Assembly: GCA_934178555.1 (NCBI GenBank)
Contig: CAKPQL010000002.1
Location: 44,003 to 108,002, forward strand
Source of the DNA: an uncultured Clostridia bacterium
GTDB taxonomy: Bacteria > Bacillota > Clostridia > TANB77 > CAG-508
Length of the DNA: 64,000 bases
Direction of reading: 5' to 3'
This document shows positions 55,277 to 63,301 of the stretch, piece by piece. The notes below the pieces were generated by a model, which was not told the origin of the DNA, did no database searches, and was given only the letters and a program-made list of their open reading frames with translations. A program made the position numbers and the translations under genes. How positions within the stretch are numbered: the first letter of the stretch is position 1; each line of letters begins with the position of its first letter.

Positions 55277-56098
55277 ATGTTAAAAAAAGTAATTATATAT
55301 ATAATAAATTTCTTTTTAATAATTTGCGTTCTAGGATTATCAAGTTTATTAATATTTTCAAATACAGTTTTAAACAAGCAATATGTAATAAAGATACTAG
55401 AGAAAAATAATTATTACGAAAAAACGTATTATAATATACAAGACGGGTTTAAGAACTACATTATGCAATCTGGATTAGAAGAAGATATTTTGCAAGATTT
55501 ATATGATATAGAAAAAGTAAATAAAGATATCAATATGGTTATAGATGCAATATATGAAAATAAAGATATCAACATAGATACCCAAGAACTTATTACTAAA
55601 TTAGATGATAGAATTAATAGTGTATTAGAGGATAATAATCACAGACCGGATTTTCAAGAAAAAGAGGAAATTAAAATATTTGAGGATACTATTGCACAAG
55701 TATATGTTGATGGTATTACTTATTTTGAAGATGATATAGAACAAATAGCCAACATATATAGTAAAATACAATTAGTTATAACAAAAGTTGAATTGGCATT
55801 AAGTGGGCTAACTTTACTGTTATTAGGTACAATAATAATTATTAATAGAAATGTAAAAGAAACTTTAAATATAGTAGGTATTACATTACTTTCAATAGGA
55901 AGTTTAAATTTAATTTTAAAAATTTTACTAGGAGATAGAACACATAACATATTGATACTAAATTCAGCATTTTCTCAAACATTAATAGATTTAATTAATT
56001 CAATTGTCAATGTATTTTTTACAGTAGGTATAGTAACGACTATATTAGGAATAGGTAATATAATACTAAGTAAATTGAAGAAAAAAGATAAAGAATAA
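55277..56098 (+). CDS. Membrane protein of unknown function linked to the sortase
   Basis: A 273-residue protein with an N-terminal transmembrane helix (about 5-27), a charged outer region (about 30-160; many Asp/Glu/Asn) and three C-terminal helices (about 170-262) ending KLKKKDKE. No family recognised. It starts 16 bases after the sortase stop with GGAGG, so it belongs to the sortase operon; a terminator follows. Confidence 0.7.
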   Translation: MLKKVIIYIINFFLIICVLGLSSLLIFSNTVLNKQYVIKILEKNNYYEKTYYNIQDGFKNYIMQSGLEEDILQDLYDIEKVNKDINMVIDAIYENKDINIDTQELITKLDDRINSVLEDNNHRPDFQEKEEIKIFEDTIAQVYVDGITYFEDDIEQIANIYSKIQLVITKVELALSGLTLLLLGTIIIINRNVKETLNIVGITLLSIGSLNLILKILLGDRTHNILILNSAFSQTLIDLINSIVNVFFTVGIVTTILGIGNIILSKLKKKDKE

Positions 56099-56110
56099 TG
56101 CAAAAATAGA

Positions 56111-56134
56111 GACACGGGATACGGTGTCTTTTTT
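56111..56134 (+). terminator. Terminator of the sortase operon
   Basis: GACAC(GGGATAC-region)GTGTC stem followed by T6. Confidence 0.8.
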
Positions 56135-56171
56135 ATTGCACAAAAGATTTACATAAAAACTATACTTTCTA

Positions 56172-56200
56172 TTGAAAAATTTTCCAAAAGATAGTATAAT
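56172..56200 (+). promoter_or_regulatory. Promoter of the priming glycosyltransferase
   Basis: TTGAAA (56172-56177), 17-base spacer, TATAAT (56195-56200). The spacer contains TTTTCCAAAA (56180-56189), five bases before the -10, the same distance as at 54038. Confidence 0.75.
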
Positions 56201-56232
56201 ATAATTGTTGAGTTTATTTAGGAGGTAAATAA

Positions 56233-56940
56233 ATGAATTTGGAAATGAGCAATAATGTTGATATATCATCTAATAATAAATTGCCATTACAAATGAAAAA
56301 AGTAGAGAATAGTTTAGCAAAAATAAATACATATAATTACGTAAAGAGAACAGCAGATATATTAATATCCGGCATAAGTTTAATAATTTTATCACCAGTA
56401 TTTTTGCTTATATATGTAATGATAAAATTAGATTCAGAGGGAAAAGTTATATTTTCACAAATGAGAATAGGTAAAGATGGAAAACAGTTTAAATTATATA
56501 AATTTAGAACAATGGTACCAAATGCTGATGATAAGTTAAAAGATATTTTAGCTAATAATGAAGAGGCCAAAAAGGAATATGAAATAAACAAAAAGTTAAA
56601 AAATGATCCAAGGATAACTAAAATAGGAAATTTTTTAAGGAAAACAAGCTTAGATGAATTACCACAATTGGTAAATGTATTAAAAGGTGAAATGTCAATA
56701 ATCGGTCCAAGACCATATTTACCTAGAGAAAAAGATGACATGAAAGCTTACTACAATAGTATAATACAATCAAAACCAGGAATAACAGGACTTTGGCAAG
56801 TATCAGGAAGAAGTAATACAACTTTTGATGAGAGATTAAAAATAGACTTAGAATATAATGATGAGAAATCATTAAAGCAAGATTGTAGGATTTTAATAAA
56901 AACTATTAGTGTAATTTTAAAAAGAGAAGGAGCTGTATAA
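56233..56940 (+). CDS. Undecaprenyl-phosphate sugar-1-phosphate transferase (priming enzyme)
   Basis: A 235-residue bacterial sugar transferase: a hydrophobic membrane segment (about 38-62), KFRTMVPNAD, DELPQLVNVLKGEMSIIGPRP and PGITGLWQVSGRSN. It transfers the first sugar phosphate onto undecaprenyl phosphate to begin the exopolysaccharide repeat. It is the short, single-helix form lacking the N-terminal membrane domain of long WbaP-type enzymes. Ribosome site AGGAGG. Confidence 0.94.
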   Translation: MNLEMSNNVDISSNNKLPLQMKKVENSLAKINTYNYVKRTADILISGISLIILSPVFLLIYVMIKLDSEGKVIFSQMRIGKDGKQFKLYKFRTMVPNADDKLKDILANNEEAKKEYEINKKLKNDPRITKIGNFLRKTSLDELPQLVNVLKGEMSIIGPRPYLPREKDDMKAYYNSIIQSKPGITGLWQVSGRSNTTFDERLKIDLEYNDEKSLKQDCRILIKTISVILKREGAV

Positions 56941-56980
56941 TCAGATAGGACAATAAAGGTTACATAAAATCAGAAATATG

Positions 56981-57009
56981 TTTACTTATTTGGAAAAACA
57001 TGGTATAAT
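56981..57009 (+). promoter_or_regulatory. Promoter of the chain-length/kinase/phosphatase operon
   Basis: TTTACT (56981-56986), 17-base spacer, TATAAT (57004-57009). The spacer holds ATTTGGAAAA (56988-56997), close to the reverse complement of the element at 54038 and 56180. Confidence 0.65.
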
Positions 57010-57073
57010 TGAATTGTTTAAATAAAAAATTAACATAATCACAAATGGAAAATTTAAATTATAAGGAGAACAA

Positions 57074-57787
57074 ATGGAAGAATTAGATTTAAAAGAATTG
57101 TTTAAAATGTTTTGGAACAAAAAGATACAGATTTTGTGTATATTAATAGTCTTTACAGCGTTAGGTATAGTTTATTCAACTTGCATTGTAACACCTATGT
57201 ATAGTTCTTCAACAACATTAGTTTTAGCATCAGCAAATAGTAACTCTAAAATTGACGATGCTTCAATAACAACAACGGATTTAACAGTTAATTCTAAATT
57301 AGTTTCAACCTATAGTGAATTATTGAAAAGCAAAAATGTTTTACGAAAAGTAATATCTAATCTACATATTGATATTGATGAAGCAACATTAAGAAAAAAT
57401 ATAAAAGTAAGTTCTGTAAAGGATACAGAATTAATACAAATAACAGTAACAGATGAAAATAAATACAATGCAACAAGAATTGCAAATGAAATGGCAGAAG
57501 TTTTTATGGATAAAATTAAAAGTATATATAATATAGAAAATGTTCAAGTTGTAGACAAAGCAGAAACTTCAGATAAACCATCTAATGTAAATTATGTAAA
57601 AGACATTACAATTTTTGCAATTATTGGACTTTTTGTTTCTGGAATTTATGTATTAATTGACAATATGCTAGATACAACAATAAAAAGTGTAGAAGATATA
57701 GAAAATGTTTATCAGTTGCCAGTTTTAGCTTCTGTACCAATATATGGAGATAGCACTCAAAAGAAAAAAAAGGGAGGTAATAAATAA
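57074..57787 (+). CDS. Chain-length determinant/kinase activator, Wzz/CpsC-like
   Basis: A 237-residue membrane protein with two helices (about 18-38 and 172-192), an extracytoplasmic beta/helix region (TPMYSSSTTLVL) and a short cytosolic tail ending KKKGGNK. Members set polymer length and activate the tyrosine kinase. It overlaps the kinase gene by one base (TAATG). Ribosome site AAGGAG. Confidence 0.9.
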   Translation: MEELDLKELFKMFWNKKIQILCILIVFTALGIVYSTCIVTPMYSSSTTLVLASANSNSKIDDASITTTDLTVNSKLVSTYSELLKSKNVLRKVISNLHIDIDEATLRKNIKVSSVKDTELIQITVTDENKYNATRIANEMAEVFMDKIKSIYNIENVQVVDKAETSDKPSNVNYVKDITIFAIIGLFVSGIYVLIDNMLDTTIKSVEDIENVYQLPVLASVPIYGDSTQKKKKGGNK

Positions 57788-59034
57788 TGAAGAAAGAATT
57801 AATTATTTATACAGATCCAAAGTCTCCTATTTCAGAAATTTTTAGAACTTTAAGAACTAACATACTATTTATGGATACAAATGGAGAATCAAAAACAATA
57901 TTATTAACATCAACTCTTCCAGGAGAAGGAAAGAGTTGGATGTCTTCTAACCTAGCAACGGCATTTGCACAAACAGGCAAAAAAATTATATTAATAGATT
58001 CAGATATGAGAAAAGGTAGACAATATTCTATTTTTGATTTGCTACCAACTCCAGGACTTTCAAATTATTTAACAGGAGTAGATATAAACGAGTCAGTAAA
58101 AAAAGAAAAAAAATTAAAAGATTATATACAAAAAACAGAAATTGAAAACTTGGATGTAATGACTGCCGGTAATGTACCACCAAATCCTTCTGAATTATTA
58201 AGTTCAAACAAAATGATTAATTTATTAAAAGAAGTAAAAAAATTATATGATATAGTTATTATAGATGGTACTCCATGTCAATTAGTTGCAGATTCATTAA
58301 TATTAAGCAGAATTGTTGATTCTACTATTTTAGTTGCGTCACACAAATATACTAAGAAAAAAGATTTGGATAGAGTTGTAACAAGTATAAAAAATGTTGG
58401 AGGCAAAATTTTTGGAGTAATATTAAATAAAGTGCCTATTCCAATAAAAAAATATGAACAATCTTATTATTATGGTTCAAGTAGCGAAAGTAAAAAAGAT
58501 GAAAATAAAAACAACAAAAATGAAAATGAGAACGTAAAGAAAGAAATAGCTGATAGTGATAAAAAAGAAAAAGTAGCAACAAAGAAGAAAACAGTAGATG
58601 CTGGTAAAAAAGATAAAGTAGATGCAAAAAAAGAAACAACTAAAGGCGATAAAAAAGAAAAAACAGTTACCAAAAAAGAAACAGCAAAAAAGGATACAAA
58701 GCCAAAAACAACTAAAAATGATAAGAAAGAAAATTTAGATGCAAAGAAGAAAATTCCAAATAGCAATAAAAAAGAAGTAGCTAAAGACAACAAAAAGAAA
58801 AAAACAAATATTAAAGAAAAGTCAAAAGTTACAAATAATGCAAAGAAGATAGAAAAACAAGCAGATATTAAGGAAAACAATAACAAACAATTAGATATAA
58901 AAGAAAATTTTACTAAAATAGAAAAAACAGAAAATGTAGAAGTAGTAAAAAGTAAAAGAGGAAAAATAAAAGACTATGTAGTAAAAAAAGAAATTGTAGT
59001 GCCATTATTTGAAGAAATTATGGGCAATTCGTAA
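57787..59034 (+). CDS. CpsD/CapB-type tyrosine autokinase with an unusual Lys-rich tail
   Basis: The first about 220 residues are a standard BY-kinase: Walker A LPGEGKSWMSSNLA, A' ILIDSDMRKG and ILVASHKYTKK. The normal kinase ends with a Tyr cluster; here KYEQSYYYGSSS is followed by about 150 residues of low-complexity Lys/Glu/Asp/Thr/Ala (KKEK, DKKE, KKET, DAKK units) and a conserved-looking end (VVPLFEEIMGNS). The kinase controls polymer export by cyclic phosphorylation with the phosphatase next door. The tail is histone-H1-like in composition and could bind anionic polymer, DNA or ribosomes; function unknown. Confidence 0.88.
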   Translation: MKKELIIYTDPKSPISEIFRTLRTNILFMDTNGESKTILLTSTLPGEGKSWMSSNLATAFAQTGKKIILIDSDMRKGRQYSIFDLLPTPGLSNYLTGVDINESVKKEKKLKDYIQKTEIENLDVMTAGNVPPNPSELLSSNKMINLLKEVKKLYDIVIIDGTPCQLVADSLILSRIVDSTILVASHKYTKKKDLDRVVTSIKNVGGKIFGVILNKVPIPIKKYEQSYYYGSSSESKKDENKNNKNENENVKKEIADSDKKEKVATKKKTVDAGKKDKVDAKKETTKGDKKEKTVTKKETAKKDTKPKTTKNDKKENLDAKKKIPNSNKKEVAKDNKKKKTNIKEKSKVTNNAKKIEKQADIKENNNKQLDIKENFTKIEKTENVEVVKSKRGKIKDYVVKKEIVVPLFEEIMGNS

Positions 59035-59079
59035 AATATAGCCAAGTTATATTAATAAGTTTTTAAACGAAGGAGAAAG

Positions 59080-59862
59080 ATGATGATTGATTTTCATACA
59101 CATATTATACCTAATGTAGATGATGGTTCTAAAAGTATGGAAGAAACAGTAGAATTATTAAAAGAAGCAGAAAAAGCTGGATTTGAAACTGTAATATTAA
59201 CTTCACATTATATGGAAAACTATTATCAAATAGATGTAGAAGAAAGAACAAAGATAGTAAATTCAATTCAATCTATGTTACAAAATAATACAATGAATAT
59301 AAACCTTGTGTTAGGAAATGAAATATATTTTTCTGATAAAATAGTTAGTTTTATAGAAAATAAAAAAGCATGCACAATAAATAATACAAGGTATATTTTG
59401 TTTGAGTTACCATTCAATGTTGTACCTGAAAATTTGTATTATGTAATTTATAATATGTTAGAACGCGGATATATACCAATATTAGCACATCCAGAAAGAT
59501 ATAGCTTTATTCAGCAAAATCCAAATATACTAAAAGATTTTATAGAAAAGGGTGTACTTATACAATCGAATTATGGAAGCTTTATAGGTCAATATGGTAA
59601 AAAAGCACAAATAATAATAAAGAAACTTTTAAAAAATGGAATGGTTCATTTTTTAGGTACAGATGTACATAGAAAAAATACTATTTATCCTAAAATTCCA
59701 GCAATAGTATCTAGTATGGAAAAATATATTGGAAAAGAAAAACTAGATACAATAACAAAGACAAATCCCAAATTAGTTATAAATAACAAAAAAATAGAAA
59801 TTGAAGAATTTCAAGAAATAAAACTATCATTAATTGAAAAAATTATTATTAGCAAGAAATAA
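59080..59862 (+). CDS. Tyrosine-protein phosphatase, CpsB/YwqE PHP family
   Basis: A 260-residue PHP-fold metallo-phosphatase: DFHTHIIPNVDDGSKSMEE (metal ligands), GNEIYFS, LAHPERYSFIQ and GTDVHRKN. It dephosphorylates the kinase. Ribosome site AAGGAG; ATG 59083 is an equally likely start. Last gene of the exopolysaccharide locus. Confidence 0.95.
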   Translation: MMIDFHTHIIPNVDDGSKSMEETVELLKEAEKAGFETVILTSHYMENYYQIDVEERTKIVNSIQSMLQNNTMNINLVLGNEIYFSDKIVSFIENKKACTINNTRYILFELPFNVVPENLYYVIYNMLERGYIPILAHPERYSFIQQNPNILKDFIEKGVLIQSNYGSFIGQYGKKAQIIIKKLLKNGMVHFLGTDVHRKNTIYPKIPAIVSSMEKYIGKEKLDTITKTNPKLVINNKKIEIEEFQEIKLSLIEKIIISKK

Positions 59863-59868
59863 ATATAT

Positions 59869-59898
59869 AACCCCTCTGGTATAAAAATCAGAGGGGTT
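59869..59898 (+). terminator. Terminator of the exopolysaccharide locus
   Basis: AACCCCTCTG / CAGAGGGGTT stem with a 10-base loop. The T-tract is weak. Confidence 0.8.
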
Positions 59899-60016
59899 TA
59901 TAGGTTGGATTATATAATGTTTATAAAACTAGTTAAAAAATAAATAGAAGTATTTAAAAAAATATTAAAATTTGCTATAATATAAAGATATAAAAATGGT
60001 TTAAGGAGAATAAAAA

Positions 60017-61270
60017 ATGTATAATTTATTAGGAATAAATGAAAAGCTACAGAAACTATCAATAGAAGTTGAAGAAGAACTAAGTGATATTTTTAAAGAT
60101 ATAAATAAAAGATGTGAAATAAATAGCATAAAGGTTTTAAATGCATTTCAAGAATATAGTGTGTCTGAAATGCATTTTGGAAGTACAACAGGATATGGAT
60201 ATGGGGATGTAGGAAGAGATACAATTGAAAAAATATTTGCAAGAGTATTAAAAGCTGAGGATGCTATTGTAAGAAATCAATTTATATCAGGAACACATGC
60301 CTTAACAGTTACATTATTTGCAATGTTAAGACCTAATGATACTATGTTAAGTATAAGTGGTAAACCATATGATACTTTAGACGAAGTTATTGGCTTAGAA
60401 GAAAATAGAAGCTCTCTAAAGGCATATAATATTAATTATGAACAAATAGATTTAGTAGATAGCAAATTTGATATAGATAAAATAGTAGAAAGAGTATCCA
60501 AAAATGATATAAAGTTAGTAACAATTCAAAGATCTAGAGGCTATGCTTTAAGAAAAAGTTTGTTAGTTGAAGATATTGGAGAAGCTATAAAAGCTATAAG
60601 AGAAGTAAACAAAGATGCGATAATAATGGTAGATAATTGCTATGGTGAATTTGTAGATGATAAAGAGCCATTAGAAGTTGGTGCAGATTTGATTGTTGGT
60701 TCGCTTATAAAAAATTTAGGCGGAGGAATTGCTCCAAATGGAGCTTATGTTGCAGGAAAAGCTGATTTAATTGAACTAGTGGCAGAAAGATTAACAGCAC
60801 CTGGATTAGGAAAAGAAGTAGGACCAACATTAGGTATAAACAAAAGTATTTTACAAGGATTATTTATGGCTCCTAGTGTGGTTGCAAGCAGTTTAAAAAC
60901 AGCTGTATTTGCAAGTAGAATGTTAGAAAAATTAGGATATAAGCCACAACCACTATATAATGAAAAAAGAAGTGACATTGTTCAGACAATAGAATTTGGA
61001 GATAGTGAGAAATTAATAAAATTTTGCCAAGGAATACAAATGGGTTCTCCAATAGATTCAAAATCTATACCAGAGCCATGGGATATGCCAGGTTATACAG
61101 ATAAAGTAATAATGGCAGCTGGTGCATTTACAGCTGGTTCATCTATAGAATTAAGTTGTGATGCTCCAATACGACCACCATATGTAGCTTTTTTACAAGG
61201 TGGATTGACATATGAATACGGAAAATTAGGTGTGCTAAAAGCAATACAAAATATTGATTGTAGCAAATAA
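60017..61270 (+). CDS. PLP-dependent enzyme of the methionine gamma-lyase/YnbB (aluminium-resistance) family
   Basis: The 417-residue protein carries the family marks GSTTGYGYGDVGRDTIE, NQFISGTHALTV and the PLP-lysine segment VGSLIKNLGGGIAPNG. These enzymes are annotated as methionine gamma-lyase-like; true substrate uncertain. The gene follows an extended -10 (TGCTATAAT, 59973-59981) and AAGGAG ribosome site. It precedes the flavoprotein and YigZ genes in an apparent operon. Confidence 0.88.
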   Translation: MYNLLGINEKLQKLSIEVEEELSDIFKDINKRCEINSIKVLNAFQEYSVSEMHFGSTTGYGYGDVGRDTIEKIFARVLKAEDAIVRNQFISGTHALTVTLFAMLRPNDTMLSISGKPYDTLDEVIGLEENRSSLKAYNINYEQIDLVDSKFDIDKIVERVSKNDIKLVTIQRSRGYALRKSLLVEDIGEAIKAIREVNKDAIIMVDNCYGEFVDDKEPLEVGADLIVGSLIKNLGGGIAPNGAYVAGKADLIELVAERLTAPGLGKEVGPTLGINKSILQGLFMAPSVVASSLKTAVFASRMLEKLGYKPQPLYNEKRSDIVQTIEFGDSEKLIKFCQGIQMGSPIDSKSIPEPWDMPGYTDKVIMAAGAFTAGSSIELSCDAPIRPPYVAFLQGGLTYEYGKLGVLKAIQNIDCSK

Positions 61271-61281
61271 AGGAGAATTTT

Positions 61282-62533
61282 ATGAATGTAATTATAATAG
61301 GCGGTGGTCCTGCTCGGAATGTTGGCAGGCATTAGTGCTGCAGAACAAGGAGATAATGTTACCATATTAGAAAAAATGAATTCATGTGGAAGAAAGCTAC
61401 TTATAACTGGAAAAGGAAGATGTAATATAACTAGTAGTTTAGATATGGATGAGTTTATAAAGAGCATACCAGGTAATGGAAGATTTTTGTTTAGTGCATT
61501 TCAAAACTTTACAAATAAAGATATTATTGACATATTATCTAAACAAGGCGTAAAGGTAAAAAATGAGAGAGGTAACAGAGTGTTTCCTGTTAGTGATAAA
61601 TCTCAAGATGTATTAGATGCATTATTACATACACTAAAAAAGCTAAAAGTGACAATAAAAACAAATACGAAAGTAAGTAGTATAATATTAGAAAACGATA
61701 AAGTAAAAGGTGTAAAAACAGATAAAGAAATAATATATGGTGACAAAATAATACTTGCAACTGGTGGAAAAAGCTATCCGGCAACAGGTTCAACAGGGGA
61801 TGGCTATGTTATGGCAAAACAATTAGGGCATAACGTAACAAATTTAAAAGCTTCATTAGTTCCTCTAGAAACTTATGAAACAGATTTGTGTAGAAAACTT
61901 CAAGGATTAAGCTTGAAAAACGTATCAATAAAAATAAAAGATATAGATAAAAATAAAATGATATACGAAGACTTTGGTGAAATGATATTTACACATTTTG
62001 GAATATCAGGACCTACAATATTAAGCTCTTCAGCAATAATTTTAAGATATAAGAATGTAGATGACCTTTTAAAGAACAAAAAAATAAAATTATATATTGA
62101 TTTAAAACCAGCATTAACAGAGGAACAATTGGATTTAAGAATAAGAAGAGATTTTGAAGAACAAAAAAATAAACAATATAAAAATAGCTTGGATAAACTA
62201 TTACCCCAAAAGCTAATAGATGTAGTAATTGACCAAAGTAAAATAGATGCAAATAAAAAAGTAAACGAAATTACAAAAGAAGAGAGAATAAGAATTGTAA
62301 AATTATTAAAGAATTTTGAAATTACATTAAAAGGATTTAGACCAATAGATGAGGCAATAATAACAGCAGGAGGAATAGATATAAAACAGATAAACCCAAA
62401 GACAATGGAATCTAAGATTATAAAAAACCTATATTTTGCTGGTGAAATTATAGATGTAGATGCTTATACAGGAGGATTTAATTTACAAATTGCGTATTCT
62501 ACTGGATATACAGCTGGAATGCATATAAACTAA
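61282..62533 (+). CDS. HI0933/BaiN-like NAD(P)/FAD-dependent oxidoreductase, read through a CGG +1 shift
   Basis: ATG 61282 (ribosome site AAGGAG) reads MNVIIIGGGPA, then CGG (61315-61317). Skipping C completes the dinucleotide-binding motif GGGPAGMLAGISAAE and continues to 62533 (GRKLLITGKGRCNIT, ATGGKSYPATGSTGDGY, TAGGIDIKQINPKTMESK, GFNLQIAYSTGYTAG): a 416-residue flavoprotein of normal length. In frame 0 a TAG follows six codons later, after only 17 codons. Starting downstream would lose the Gly-rich FAD loop, which these enzymes cannot do without. Substrate unknown. Confidence 0.92.
61315..61317 (+). other. CGG frameshift site 6 (HI0933 flavoprotein)
   Basis: Context CCT GCT C GGA ATG TTG. 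Skipping C restores GGGPAGMLAG, the FAD-binding Gly-rich loop at the very N terminus. Confidence 0.93.
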
Positions 62534-62547
62534 AACAAGGAGATTTT

Positions 62548-63183
62548 ATGGAAGAAAAATTTAAAACTATAAAAGAAGATGTAACAGCACAAATTGTAGA
62601 GAAAAAATCAAAATTTATAGCTAATTTATTTTATATAGAAACAATAGATGATGCGGATAGAATAATAAAAGAAACTAGGAAAAAATATCATGATGCAAGA
62701 CATAATTGTTTTGCTTATATATTGGAAACTGGAGATTACGAAGGATTATTAGTAAAATTTAACGATGATGGAGAACCAAGCGGTACAGCAGGAGCGCCAA
62801 TGTTAAATATATTGGCAAAAGAAGGTTTATCAAATGTATTAGTTATAGTGACAAGATATTTTGGCGGTGTATTACTTGGGACAGGTGGCTTGGTAAGAGC
62901 TTATTCGGAAGCGGTACAAGAGGCACTAAAAAAAGCTAAATATGTAGAGAAAACAAAAGGATATAATGTAAAAATTGAAGTTGAGTATAACGAGCTGGAA
63001 AACCTTAGATATTATTTAAAACAAAAAAATATAAATATAATAGATAATAAGTATACTGAAACAGTTTGCCTTATGGTAGAAATGAACAAAAATATAGTAG
63101 AAGAATTTACAAATAATTCCAAAAATATGAATTTTAAAATAATAAAATATGATATTTTAGAAGAAAAAAACATTGAAATATAA
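62548..63183 (+). CDS. YigZ/IMPACT-family protein
   Basis: The 211-residue protein has the IMPACT N-terminal domain (KKSKFIANLFYIET, RHNCFAYIL, NDDGEPSGTAGAPML, TRYFGGVLLGTGGLVRAYSEA) and the C-terminal DUF1949 domain. A conserved cytosolic family with a ribosome or RNA-related role in some organisms; bacterial function is unclear. It starts 14 bases after the flavoprotein. Ribosome site AAGGAG. Confidence 0.92.
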   Translation: MEEKFKTIKEDVTAQIVEKKSKFIANLFYIETIDDADRIIKETRKKYHDARHNCFAYILETGDYEGLLVKFNDDGEPSGTAGAPMLNILAKEGLSNVLVIVTRYFGGVLLGTGGLVRAYSEAVQEALKKAKYVEKTKGYNVKIEVEYNELENLRYYLKQKNINIIDNKYTETVCLMVEMNKNIVEEFTNNSKNMNFKIIKYDILEEKNIEI

Positions 63184-63223
63184 GGCAAAAAGCAAAAAAA
63201 TAGAAAAAATTTCCAAAAAACTA

Positions 63224-63252
63224 TTGCAATGCTATTGAAATTGTACTATAAT
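63224..63252 (+). promoter_or_regulatory. Promoter of spo0A
   Basis: TTGCAA (63224-63229), 17-base spacer, TATAAT (63247-63252). No clear sigma-H or 0A box is seen beside it. Confidence 0.7.
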
Positions 63253-63301
63253 TCGAAATGTAAAATTTTTACAAAAATTACACATTAGAGGAGGAATTGT
63301 T

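Noticed and set aside
17282..61317. Six independent pseudogenes or random sequencing errors
   Set aside because: All six breaks are the same in-frame CGG with the same one-base correction, on both strands, at conserved glycines; no homopolymer is involved and no other kind of frameshift is present. Raw reads were not available, so error is not formally excluded.
17282..61317. CGG reassigned to another amino acid (as Trp or Gln in some bacteria)
   Set aside because: At each site the frame also changes; reading CGG as any amino acid in frame 0 leads to a stop and loses homology.
17282..61317. Transcriptional slippage correcting the frame
   Set aside because: Slippage needs homopolymer runs; the sites have none.
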